Part shown: positions 1 through 6,619 of the stretch, in pieces | Layout of the letters: the number at the start of each line of letters is the position of its first letter | How positions within the stretch are numbered: position 1 is the first letter of the stretch | Source: DATJPR01 sp035506295 | GTDB lineage: Bacteria; Bacteroidota; Ignavibacteria; UBA10030; UBA6906 | DNA: 12,340 bases | Assembly (NCBI GenBank): GCA_035506295.1 | Contig: DATJPR010000063.1 | Span: forward strand, 1 to 12,340 | Direction of reading: 5' to 3' | Position numbers and translations under genes: made by a program | The notes under the pieces: model-generated | Seen by the model: the letters and a program-made list of their open reading frames with translations, nothing else | What the model was told of the DNA's origin: nothing | Database searches by the model: none

Positions 1-162
1 CCTGGCATCGTCAAAGGGGAGGCCGTTTCCTTCACTGAACTTGTTCTTCGCGGAGATGCCGCGTATCCACTCCATCGTCTGTTTCATCCAGATTTCCAAC
101 TGCTCGGGCGAGGCAACCGCTTTGCCGTCCTGGTGTCTGAAGATCAGCATGAACTCTTCCAT
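1..162 (-). CDS. YciI/DGPF-family protein, N-terminal part (cut by window edge)
   Basis: Reading leftwards from the ATG at 162, 54 codons stay open to the window edge. The product begins MEEFMLIFRHQDGKAVASPE and continues through an amphipathic helix containing MKQTMEWIRGISAKNKF. This matches the start of the YCII-related (DGPF/COG3795) family and is clearly paralogous to the intact gene at 10908-11264, which begins MQEFMFVFR. Members are small cytosolic ferredoxin-like proteins whose substrate is unknown. An AGAAGGA ribosome-binding site lies about 7 nt before the ATG and supports this start. A TGTTATA box at 211-218 lies 48 nt upstream of the ATG, the same distance as in the intact paralogue. 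The C-terminal half with the DGPF motif lies outside the window. Confidence 0.8.
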   Translation of the reverse strand, partial: MEEFMLIFRHQDGKAVASPEQLEIWMKQTMEWIRGISAKNKFSEGNGLPFDDAR

Positions 163-210
163 GGCTATGTCCTTCTCTCTGGTTCCACGTTATGGAATGA
201 AGTGCCCATT

Positions 211-218
211 CTATAACA
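211..218 (-). promoter_or_regulatory. Possible promoter -10 element of the left YciI/DGPF gene
   Basis: On the minus strand this reads TGTTATAG, with exactly 48 nt between it and the ATG at 162. The same TGTTATA box occurs with exactly 48 nt before the start of the intact paralogue (11313-11320), although most of the intervening sequence differs. That conservation suggests a -10-like element. No convincing -35 hexamer is visible. Confidence 0.3.
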
Positions 219-550
219 CCTGGAAATATCGTGATTGTTCTCTGACGGCTCGGCCTTTCGGGTGGGAGAGGCGCGGTCAGCCGCAGAACAAGCCCTTGGG
301 CGGGTAACTGATAACGATGCGTCCATTGGACCTTCCGCGTGATATAGTCTGTAGTATTGACAACTTGGAGGGTTCGGATTGGACATCAAGACGGTCGGGC
401 CGTGACTTCTCTCGGACACGAGTTTCAACAGTATGGTAATAGGAAAGGTATTGGCGATTGACCCGATTTCAAGGACGCTGTCGGCGCAACGATGCGCACG
501 GGAGGGTCTATCTTGCCCCCCAAGGGCCGACCCGATCTCAAACAATGAAG
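219..550. other. Intergenic stretch without a recognisable gene
   Basis: Open frames here are short, or antisense shadows of the Abi remnant, and none gives a recognisable protein. There is no tRNA-like or rRNA-like sequence that I can see. A small inverted repeat (GCGCA, 4 nt loop, TGCGC at 484-497) is the only structure noted and is too short to interpret. The stretch separates a leftward YciI/DGPF gene from the rightward Abi remnant, so it probably holds their divergent promoters. Confidence 0.5.
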
Positions 551-578
551 TTGACAGTCTATACTCAATTCTTATATT
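551..578 (+). promoter_or_regulatory. Sigma-70-like promoter upstream of the Abi remnant
   Basis: A perfect TTGACA (551-556) is followed after 16 bp by TATATT (573-578), a near-consensus housekeeping promoter. Transcription would begin near 585, about 60 nt before the ATG of the Abi-like gene at 648. Whether this lineage uses this promoter type is uncertain, because many Bacteroidota use a different consensus. Confidence 0.5.
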
Positions 579-647
579 AAGCCAGCATGCCCGCCGCGCC
601 TCTGCCAAGCACGCGAAATTCGGTGTGCTTTTTTCTGTGGGTGAGAG

Positions 648-1127
648 ATGAAATCCGAGAAGCCGGCACTCACCTTCGAACAGCAGGCAGATCTTCTTCT
701 CTCGCGCGGACTCATCGCGGACAAGACCACGCTCATCAAGCGGCTTGAGGCTGTCAACTACTATCGCCTGAGCGCCTAGCTTTTCCCCTTTCGGCTTCCC
801 GACGACAATTTCAAGCCGGCGACGACGCTCAAATTGATCTGGGACTTCTACACATTCGACTGGCAACTGCGACTGTTTACGATTGACGCAATCGAACGGG
901 TTGAGGTCGCTGTTCGAACCCGACTGGCCTATCAATTTGCACATGCCAACGGCCCCTTTGCCTACGTAGATTCGGCGAACATGCCTGGGCTGACGCCAGA
1001 GGATCACGCGAAATGGCTGGAAGAATTGTCCTCGGAGATGAAGCGCAGCAGGGAACCCTGCATCAAGCATTTCAGTGACAAAGACCTGTCCCCGACCTGT
1101 CCCGGGCCTGTCCCCGACCCTCGCTGA
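648..1127 (+). pseudogene. Abi_2-family (AbiD/AbiF-like) abortive-infection protein, broken
   Basis: The frame from the ATG at 648 reads MKSEKPALTFEQQADLLLSR and leads into KRLEAVNYYRLSA, then an in-frame TAG at 777-779, then LFPFRLPDDNFKP. It continues with FYTFDWQLRLFTIDAIERVE and VAVRTRLAYQF. These are the N-terminal and central signatures of the Abi_2 phage-defence family (HEPN superfamily); NYYRLSGYWYPFR is the usual form around the stop, so the TAG most likely replaces a tyrosine codon. After HFSDKD (about 1082) the frame runs into the GACCTGTCCCC tandem repeat and ends at a TGA at 1125. The family's C-terminal region, where the HEPN R-x4-H type active site would lie, is missing. With two lesions it is almost certainly non-functional. 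It may once have been expressed from the promoter at 551-578. Confidence 0.8.
1083..1119. repeat. 11-bp tandem repeat, three units plus a partial one (GACCTGTCCCC type)
   Basis: The units are GACCTGTCCCC (1083-1093), GACCTGTCCCG (1094-1104) and GGCCTGTCCCC (1105-1115), followed by GACC. Related copies occur at 1200-1215, 1381-1399 and, degenerate, at 10871-10895. The array begins exactly where homology of the Abi remnant to its family ends. Similar GGGACAGG-type repeats are common intergenic elements in many bacteria and some are associated with REP-type elements. No transposase gene is present in this window. Confidence 0.75.
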
Positions 1128-1199
1128 CCTCTCTTTGCCGGGTCTCGCGATTCCGTCCATTAACCAGCGACAACCGACAAGTGACAATTGGTCTTTTCA

Positions 1200-1215
1200 G
1201 TCCCGGGCCTGTCCC
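1200..1215. repeat. Dispersed copy of the GACCTGTCCCC-type repeat
   Basis: GTCCCGGGCCTGTCCC is identical to the junction of units two and three of the tandem array (1100-1114 region). It lies in non-coding DNA just after a GACAA-rich low-complexity stretch. Confidence 0.65.
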
Positions 1216-1299
1216 TTCCTCTCACCGCTTTCCTTGGGCGCCATTTGATCGGCGGGAGAAGTTGGGAACGGCCGACGATCCGGCGGCTCCGACTTGGAA

Positions 1300-1352
1300 A
1301 TTCCGAGTTGGGCATTCCCAGATTCGCATTCGCGATTCCGAGTTCCGAGTTG
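1300..1352. repeat. Short repeats of TTCCGAGTT
   Basis: TTCCGAGTTG occurs at 1301-1310 and 1343-1352, with an overlapping TTCCGAGTTC at 1336-1345. Between them are the related words ATTCCCAG, ATTCGC and ATTCGCGATTCC. The tract looks like slippage-generated low-complexity DNA in the non-coding interval between the Abi remnant and the truncated YciI/DGPF copy. No coding function is apparent. Confidence 0.5.
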
Positions 1353-1380
1353 CGTTTCTATCTGATGCGGAACGCTGTGG

Positions 1381-1399
1381 GGCCTGTCCCCGACCTGTC
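1381..1399. repeat. GACCTGTCCCC-type repeat at the 3' end of the truncated YciI/DGPF copy
   Basis: GGCCTGTCCCCGACCTGTC repeats units of the array at 1083-1119. It lies 13 bp beyond the stop codon of the truncated minus-strand YciI/DGPF copy. A degenerate version sits in the same position beyond the intact YciI/DGPF gene (10871-10895), so it appears to belong to the duplicated segment. Confidence 0.65.
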
Positions 1400-1411
1400 T
1401 TCTCACTTTCT

Positions 1412-1705
1412 TCATCGCCCTTCGGCGTCCATTATCACAGCCCTTGCCTCGATCGACCCGCCCATCGTAAGGTCGGCGCGTCCTTTGGTCAGCTCGACGG
1501 CCTCCTCGAGACTGTTCGCCTTCACAAACATGTAGCTGGCGAGTGATTCCTTCACCTCGACGAACGGCCCGTCGGTGATGACGTTGGACGGCCGTACCAC
1601 TTTGTCTGTCGTGCCGAGACGTTTGCCGGTTCCACCCATCCTCTTCTGCGCTGTTGTTATACCCCCAGTCCGGCCCTGTTCGGTTTGCGCGATGCGCGCC
1701 CCCAT
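1412..1705 (-). pseudogene. YciI/DGPF-family protein, 5'-truncated copy
   Basis: The minus-strand frame ending at the stop 1414-1412 encodes RMGGTGKRLGTTDKVVRPSN, then VITDGPFVEVKESLASYMFV, and finally TMGGSIEARAVIMDAEGR. This is nearly the same as the intact paralogue at 10908-11264, including the DGPF motif that defines the family. Homology can be followed back to KMGARIAQTEQGRTGGI (ATG at 1705), which aligns loosely with KMQALWKAWQDWTAGI. The first 22 or so residues of the family (MQEFMFVFR and following) are absent: the frame stays open to about 1924 but that part shows no family resemblance, and there is no clear ribosome-binding site. It is therefore probably a decaying duplicate; a shortened protein from 1705 cannot be excluded. 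Confidence 0.7.
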
Positions 1706-2229
1706 TTTGCGAGGTAACCATCGCTCCGGTTTTTCCTGCGTTCTATCAGTGAACGCTTGCGAAGTCGAACGGCATGTGCACCTCAGGTCTCGTGCGTCGC
1801 GGGTCTTCTCGGGATCGATTCTACAATGTCTTCGCCTCACGGTACTCTCAAATCCTCGTCCAGGTTGACTCGAGAGGTTCCTCACGACGGCAAAACGCAT
1901 GTACAGCTCCATTACGTTCGGCATTTAAATTTCGCCGGTGTGTTACCGATGTGTTGCAGTGCGCAAAATATGAATCAGATGGTCATCTGTGGTCATTCCT
2001 TCGCAAGTAGATCGATGGATCATCACTTCTCCGAGGCATTTCTCCAGTGGCACATGTTTTGAACAATATCGACAGCCGGTCTCTCTCCTGTTTTCAACAA
2101 TCCCTTGTCTACCAGGTAGTATTCGGAGTTCATGAAAAAGCCAATGAAGATTTTTGAGTTCGCGGCTGACATCTGGAGTATGAGTACCCGTGCCGGAGTG
2201 AGTCGTCGGATCCCTCGGACGATCAGAAC
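1706..2229. other. Upstream region of the chemotaxis operon, no recognisable gene
   Basis: Several frames are open for 60-100 codons on both strands but none gives a recognisable or well-biased protein. The first third is probably the scrambled 5' part of the truncated YciI/DGPF copy. The stretch holds a sigma-28-like motif (1926-1952) and a 35-codon frame (2132-2239) whose TGA overlaps the ATG at 2239. It should contain the operon promoter and 5' leader. Confidence 0.5.
1926..1952 (+). promoter_or_regulatory. Possible sigma-28 (FliA-type) promoter for the chemotaxis operon
   Basis: TAAA (1926-1929), 15 bp, then ACCGATGT (1945-1952) resembles the motility promoter consensus TAAA-N15-GCCGATAA, with CCGAT conserved. 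It faces the chemotaxis operon, but the first start codon is about 270 bp away and the last two consensus bases do not match. A weak call based on motif and context only. Confidence 0.3.
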
Positions 2230-4008
2230 ATGCATCTGATGGAATCCACGAGCGCACATACCGCCGGAAGAGATGTTAACCCAATTCTCCGTCTTGAAGA
2301 GCTCGTGAGAACACTCGCCGATATCAACACGAAGACAGAGAGTGGATTTCTCGATGTCGGAGCGCGGCTTCAGGGCGTGCAGCGTCGGGTAAACGGCGTC
2401 ACGCACGACCTGATGGCAATTATGGGCGAGTCCACGTCGGAAGATGGCAACAGCCAGGTGGAGGGCTTGAGGTCGATCATGGTCTCGGCCAATGCCTTCC
2501 TTTCGCAGTTCGAGGCGTCGGCAGCGAGTGTTGCCGACCATTTATCGCATATTGAGCTCAAGGTGAGCGCCCTTCCGGCGGTGTTTGCAGTCTTCGGTAC
2601 GAAGGTCTCGAGGCTTCGCATGATGGGGATGACCGCCAGGATTGAAACGGCGCGTCTTGGAAGCACGCACCTGGGATTCGAGTATCTCGCTGATCAGGTC
2701 ACGGCGCTCGGCGAAACAATCTCGACACGGACGAAGGAAGTCCAACACAGCCTGCGGTCCATCGCGGAGGAGATCGCTACGAGCCGGGATAGACTGGCGA
2801 TGCAACGGAGCGACCACCATGCGCTGCTCGAGTGCGTCGTGAAGGGCGTGCAATCCAATCTGGACACGCTCCTGGAAAAGCGCGAAGCCCTTGCCCGGGG
2901 AATCGAACACATCACCCAGAAATCTCGTGATGCGGAACGTGCCCTCGGTCAGGTGGTCAATGCGATGCAGTTCCAGGATATCACAAGGCAGCAGCTTGAG
3001 CATGTGGGAGCGGCATTAATGGGCGAATTACAGGCGTTGGAAGAGCGGCCATCCGATTCGCTGGTGGACACCGCCCTCGTCTGCGAGCTCCAGCGAGTTC
3101 AGCTCGCGCAAGCGCGCACGACGTTTGACGAGGCCATCAATTCCATTATTGCGTCCTTCAACGACCTTGCGAGCACCATGAGCATGGTGCAGGAGGAATC
3201 GCGCCAGGCGCTCGGCTTTGCCGATGCGACGGGGAAAACGTTCTTCGATGATATCGAGATCCGTCTTCGTGATGTCATGAAGACGCTCGGACGGGGTCAG
3301 GAGGCGCTGCGAAGCATCGCGACCTCTCTTTCCGAGATCGGCGAGACGGTCCGCAAGGTCCGGTCGCATGGGGAGGACATGGGTGAGGTGGGGACCGAAA
3401 TTGAACTTCTTGCGCTCAACTCGCGCGTCCGATCAGCGCGGGCAGGGGCGCAAGGTGCAGCCCTGGGGGTCATCGCCGAGGCAATCCAGCGCCTCTCGGC
3501 CGAAACGCAGGATCACATCGGGTCGGTTGTCTCTATCCTGGAAAGTCTCGACCAGGCAACGCGGGAGATGCCGGACGAGACGAAAGGAACGCACTCCGGT
3601 GCGTCGGGCATGGAATCGCTGACACAGATGGAAGGGGGACTCCGCTGCATGATCGATGGGTGCCATCGTCAGACGGCCCTCGGCGGATCCGTCCTCACGC
3701 AGACCGAGGCCGTGTGCAAGGACCTTGGCGAAGAGCTCTCGGCAATGACGGATGTTATTCGTGAAAGCCGGACGTTCGGTAATGAGTTGTCGGTTGTCGA
3801 GGAGAGTCTCCGGTCGCTCGTCGCCGGATTTTCGATTCCGGAGTCCGAGCGCCATGAAGTGGAGCGAAAGCTTCATGAGTTGCAGCACCAGTATACCATG
3901 GATACGGAGCGCGATATCCATGCGGCATACATTGCGGAACGGTCAACAGGAGCATCTGCTGCCCCAACGCAGCACGTCAGCTCCGAAGGATCGATCGAGC
4001 TCTTCTGA
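2230..4008 (+). CDS. Soluble MCP-like helical protein with CheZ-like D-x-x-x-Q motif
   Basis: First gene of the operon, 592 residues, with no membrane segment or signal peptide, so probably cytosolic and mostly coiled coil. Residues 127-160 (ARIETARLGSTHLGFEYLA) and 389-423 (LLALNSRVRSARAG, then GVIAEAIQRLS) both resemble the hairpin tip of methyl-accepting receptors, but diverged: the second lacks the G-[KR]-G-F residues and has R401 where receptors have Glu. Between them, FQDITRQQ (D250, Q254) matches the catalytic D-x-x-x-Q motif of CheZ (FQDLTGQ). The tail after about 560 looks flexible and ends SSEGSIELF, reminiscent of CheZ's C-terminal CheY-binding peptide. It lies 16 bp before cheY. 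It could be a receptor-like signalling adaptor or a CheY-P phosphatase; neither is proven. The start is uncertain: ATGs at 2230 and 2239 both lack a strong ribosome-binding site, and an in-frame stop at 2167 limits extension. Confidence 0.85.
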   Translation: MHLMESTSAHTAGRDVNPILRLEELVRTLADINTKTESGFLDVGARLQGVQRRVNGVTHDLMAIMGESTSEDGNSQVEGLRSIMVSANAFLSQFEASAASVADHLSHIELKVSALPAVFAVFGTKVSRLRMMGMTARIETARLGSTHLGFEYLADQVTALGETISTRTKEVQHSLRSIAEEIATSRDRLAMQRSDHHALLECVVKGVQSNLDTLLEKREALARGIEHITQKSRDAERALGQVVNAMQFQDITRQQLEHVGAALMGELQALEERPSDSLVDTALVCELQRVQLAQARTTFDEAINSIIASFNDLASTMSMVQEESRQALGFADATGKTFFDDIEIRLRDVMKTLGRGQEALRSIATSLSEIGETVRKVRSHGEDMGEVGTEIELLALNSRVRSARAGAQGAALGVIAEAIQRLSAETQDHIGSVVSILESLDQATREMPDETKGTHSGASGMESLTQMEGGLRCMIDGCHRQTALGGSVLTQTEAVCKDLGEELSAMTDVIRESRTFGNELSVVEESLRSLVAGFSIPESERHEVERKLHELQHQYTMDTERDIHAAYIAERSTGASAAPTQHVSSEGSIELF

Positions 4009-4024
4009 ACAGAATGGACATGCC

Positions 4025-4390
4025 ATGGGAAAAATCATCATGACGGTCGACGATTCGGCCAGCATCCGGCAAATGGTGTCGTTTACCCTTTCTTCCGCGG
4101 GCTATGAGGTGGTGGAGGCGGTGGATGGAAAAGACGCGCTCACCAAGCTTGGAGACTCCACCGTCGATATGGTGATCACGGATCTCAACATGCCGAATAT
4201 GGATGGCGTCGAACTCATCAGGCAGGTCCGCGGTCAGTCGAAACACAAGTTCATCCCCATCCTTATGCTGACCACCGAATCGCAGGATGCCAGAAAGAAG
4301 GACGGGAAGGCGGCCGGGGCAACGGGGTGGATCGTGAAGCCGTTCAATGCCACGCAACTCGTCGATGTCGTGAAAAAGGTCCTCAAGTAA
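4025..4390 (+). CDS. cheY: Chemotaxis response regulator CheY (single REC domain)
   Basis: A 121-residue single receiver domain, the normal CheY size, beginning MGKIIMTVDDSASIRQMVSF. The phosphorylation site is complete: acidic pair D9/D10, phospho-acceptor D53 in ITDLNMPNMDG, switch Thr83 in LMLTTES, and Lys105 in VKPF. Phosphorylated by the CheA encoded next door, it would bind the flagellar switch or another motility output. No DNA-binding or enzymatic domain follows. It starts 16 bp after the MCP-like gene. The ATG at 4025 is chosen because the receiver domain begins there, although the frame is open much further upstream within the preceding gene. Its TAA overlaps the cheA ATG by one base (TAATG), so the two are probably translationally coupled. 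Confidence 0.95.
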   Translation: MGKIIMTVDDSASIRQMVSFTLSSAGYEVVEAVDGKDALTKLGDSTVDMVITDLNMPNMDGVELIRQVRGQSKHKFIPILMLTTESQDARKKDGKAAGATGWIVKPFNATQLVDVVKKVLK

Positions 4391-6450
4391 TGGATCGACA
4401 CCAACAGACATTCCTGGAAGAGGCGCGTGATCTTCTCGCCGAGCTGGAGCAAGCATTGCTTGCGATCGAGCGCGATCCGCAGAGCGCCGAGCTCATCGGG
4501 CGGATCTTCCGTGTCATGCACACGGTCAAGGGATCGAGCGGGATGTTCGGCTTCACGGACATTCAGCGGTTCACTCACGAACTCGAGAACGCCTTCGACC
4601 TGATACGACAGGGACAGATGGTGGTGACGCCTCCCCTGATCAGTCTCACGTTGATCAGCCGCGACCACATTGCAAATCTTCTCGACTGCGCAGAGGTGGA
4701 GCGCCCGCCTGATGCGGGGATCCTCCAGGGTGGAGAACGCATCCTTGAACGGCTTCGGACCCTCCTTCCGGCCGCCGCTGCGACGGCGAAAGACGTAACC
4801 CCGGCCTCCGGACCTGCCCCGGAAGCCGTTCCCCCCCTCCCAGCATCGGTCTTCCGGATCCGTTTTGTCCCTCCGAGGAACATTCTCCTGACGGGGACCG
4901 ATCCGCAGCATCTGCTTGAGGAACTGAAGGCCATGGGAGAGTGCGTGATCGTACTGCATCCGGAACAGAGGCCACCCGAACAGGAGCGGGACCCCGACCT
5001 TTGCTACGACCGGTGGGACATCCTGCTTTCGGGGGCCACCGAAGAACACGCGATCCGTGATGTCTTCATTTTCGTCGAGGACGAAAGCGAGATCAGGATT
5101 GAAGCACTTGGCCCTGCAGCGCGGATTGATCACGCGCTCTGGCAGAAGCTTGTCGAAGCGCTCCACTCAGCAGAAGATGTCCCCCATGCAGCATTGAAGG
5201 CGATCGTGGAATCGTCGGTGGTCGCTGGAAGGGAGGTCGCGCCGGCGGCGGTGCGCCCTGCCGATGGTCCGCATGCCGACCGAGTGGCCCACAGCATCAA
5301 AGTGCCGTCCGAGCGACTGGACAAACTCGTCGACCTCGTCGGCGAGTTGGTCATCGTCCAGGCCCGACTCACGCAGAAGGCGGCGACATCCCGAGATCCT
5401 GCGCTGCAGGCCATTGCGGAGGAAGTGGAATCGCTCATCTGGGAATTACGCGACAGTGCCATGAGTATCCGGATGCTTCCCATCGGAACCATGTTCGGGA
5501 AATTCCGACGCCTAGTCCGGGATCTCTCGGCCGAGTTGCACAAAGAAATCGAACTCGAGACCGAGGGCGAGGAAACCGAGCTTGACAAGACGGTCATTGA
5601 GCGGCTGAGCGATCCCATCGTGCACATGATTCGGAACTCGATTGACCACGGCGTGGAAGCGCCGGACGACCGGGTCCGCGCCGGGAAGCCTCGCACAGGA
5701 ACAATCCGTCTTTCAGCACGCCATGTCGGCGCCTCGGTGCACATCGGGGTCGGTGATGACGGGCGAGGTCTCGACACAGATGCTATTCGGAAAAAGGCGA
5801 TTCAGCAGGGACTGATTGCGGCCGGGAGCTCTCCGACGGAGCGGGAACTGTTTGCCCTGATCTTCCGCGCGGGATTCTCGACGGCGAAAACCGTCAGCAA
5901 CGTTTCCGGCCGCGGCGTGGGAATGGATGTCGTACGACGCAACATTGAAGAACTCGGCGGTCAGATCGAGGTGAGCAGCAGCATCGGGAACGGCACAACC
6001 ATTACCCTTAAGTTGCCCCTTACTCTTGCGATTGTGGAGGGGCTCCTTGTCAGCGTCGCCGGGGATTTCTATGTCGTCCCTCTTGCCGTCGTGAAGGAAT
6101 GTGTCGAATTGACCGAGGAAACACGACGACGCTCGACAGGTGGAGACATCATTGGTGTACGGGGAGAGATCATCCCCTACGTTCGGCTGCGGGAATTCTA
6201 TGGGAGAACGGGATCTACACCGCCAATCGAATATGTGGTCATCACGGAAATCAACGAGATGGCAGTCGGGCTCGCGGTTGACGCGGTGCTTGGTCAACAT
6301 CAGATCGTCGTCAAACCTCTGGGGACGGTATACCGCAACGTCCGCGATATCTCGGGAGCGACAATTCTCGGGGACGGGACCGTGGCACTGATCACCGACG
6401 TGTCTGCGATCCTTGCCCATGTGCAAGGGGAGGCGTCGAAGAAAACCTGA
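4390..6450 (+). CDS. cheA: Chemotaxis sensor histidine kinase CheA
   Basis: 686 residues with the standard CheA order. P1 (Hpt, about 1-105) carries the phospho-accepting His44 in MHTVKGSSGMFGF. An Ala/Pro linker leads to a P2-like CheY/CheB-docking domain (about 153-265, starting VFRIRFVPPRNILLTGTD). P3, the dimerisation hairpin, is about 300-365. The P4 ATPase has the N box HMIRNSIDHGVE (412-423), the G1 box DDGRGLD (456-462) and the G2 box GRGVGMDVV (508-516). P5, the CheW-like receptor-coupling domain, is about 546-680. All catalytic motifs are intact. It autophosphorylates under receptor control and passes phosphate to CheY and CheB. The start at 4390 overlaps the cheY stop by one base; the in-frame ATG at 4327 lies within cheY and is unlikely. 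Confidence 0.96.
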   Translation: MDRHQQTFLEEARDLLAELEQALLAIERDPQSAELIGRIFRVMHTVKGSSGMFGFTDIQRFTHELENAFDLIRQGQMVVTPPLISLTLISRDHIANLLDCAEVERPPDAGILQGGERILERLRTLLPAAAATAKDVTPASGPAPEAVPPLPASVFRIRFVPPRNILLTGTDPQHLLEELKAMGECVIVLHPEQRPPEQERDPDLCYDRWDILLSGATEEHAIRDVFIFVEDESEIRIEALGPAARIDHALWQKLVEALHSAEDVPHAALKAIVESSVVAGREVAPAAVRPADGPHADRVAHSIKVPSERLDKLVDLVGELVIVQARLTQKAATSRDPALQAIAEEVESLIWELRDSAMSIRMLPIGTMFGKFRRLVRDLSAELHKEIELETEGEETELDKTVIERLSDPIVHMIRNSIDHGVEAPDDRVRAGKPRTGTIRLSARHVGASVHIGVGDDGRGLDTDAIRKKAIQQGLIAAGSSPTERELFALIFRAGFSTAKTVSNVSGRGVGMDVVRRNIEELGGQIEVSSSIGNGTTITLKLPLTLAIVEGLLVSVAGDFYVVPLAVVKECVELTEETRRRSTGGDIIGVRGEIIPYVRLREFYGRTGSTPPIEYVVITEINEMAVGLAVDAVLGQHQIVVKPLGTVYRNVRDISGATILGDGTVALITDVSAILAHVQGEASKKT

Positions 6451-6607
6451 ACGACCGGCCCGCGGCATTCCCGGGTCTCGAACGGAGCGGCGCATGCTCT
6501 CCAGCGGGGACGGGACCACGAAGGACTCGCGCGAGGACCGCTCAGCCCCAGATGAGTATTTCGGTCAAGAGTACAAATTGTTCATCAACAAAACGCATTC
6601 ACAAATC

Positions 6608-6612
6608 AGGAG
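6608..6612 (+). promoter_or_regulatory. Ribosome-binding site fixing the mcp start
   Basis: AGGAG lies 7 nt before the ATG at 6620. The reading frame is open for another 69 codons upstream (ATG at 6413, inside cheA), but that stretch is Arg/Pro-rich and unlike a receptor N-terminus. The site places the start at 6620. The interval 6451-6619 is the longest gap in the operon (169 bp). It contains a 10-bp palindrome CTCGCGCGAG (6526-6535) and no clear promoter. Confidence 0.7.
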
Positions 6613-6619
6613 CACTGTT

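Noticed and set aside
777..779. The in-frame TAG as a possible recoded amino acid (amber suppression or pyrrolysine)
   Set aside because: The same frame is also truncated at a repeat and lacks its C-terminal active-site region, so ordinary gene decay explains it. No other gene in the window has an internal TAG.
1083..1119. The tandem repeat as a CRISPR array
   Set aside because: Units are 11 bp, directly adjacent and without spacers, and no cas genes are present.
165..1187. A 340-codon open frame on the minus strand
   Set aside because: It runs antisense through the recognisable Abi_2 remnant and gives an Arg/Ser-rich protein with no recognisable motif.
2132..2239. A 35-codon frame (MKKPMKIFEFAADIWS...) before the operon, its TGA overlapping the ATG at 2239
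   Set aside because: A CGGAG site and the stop/start overlap make a leader peptide thinkable, but the product has no recognisable features and such short frames are expected by chance.
4234..5166. Long minus-strand frames under cheA, and similar ones under cheB and the MCP-like gene
   Set aside because: They are antisense to well-supported genes with intact motifs; long shadow frames are usual in GC-rich coding DNA.
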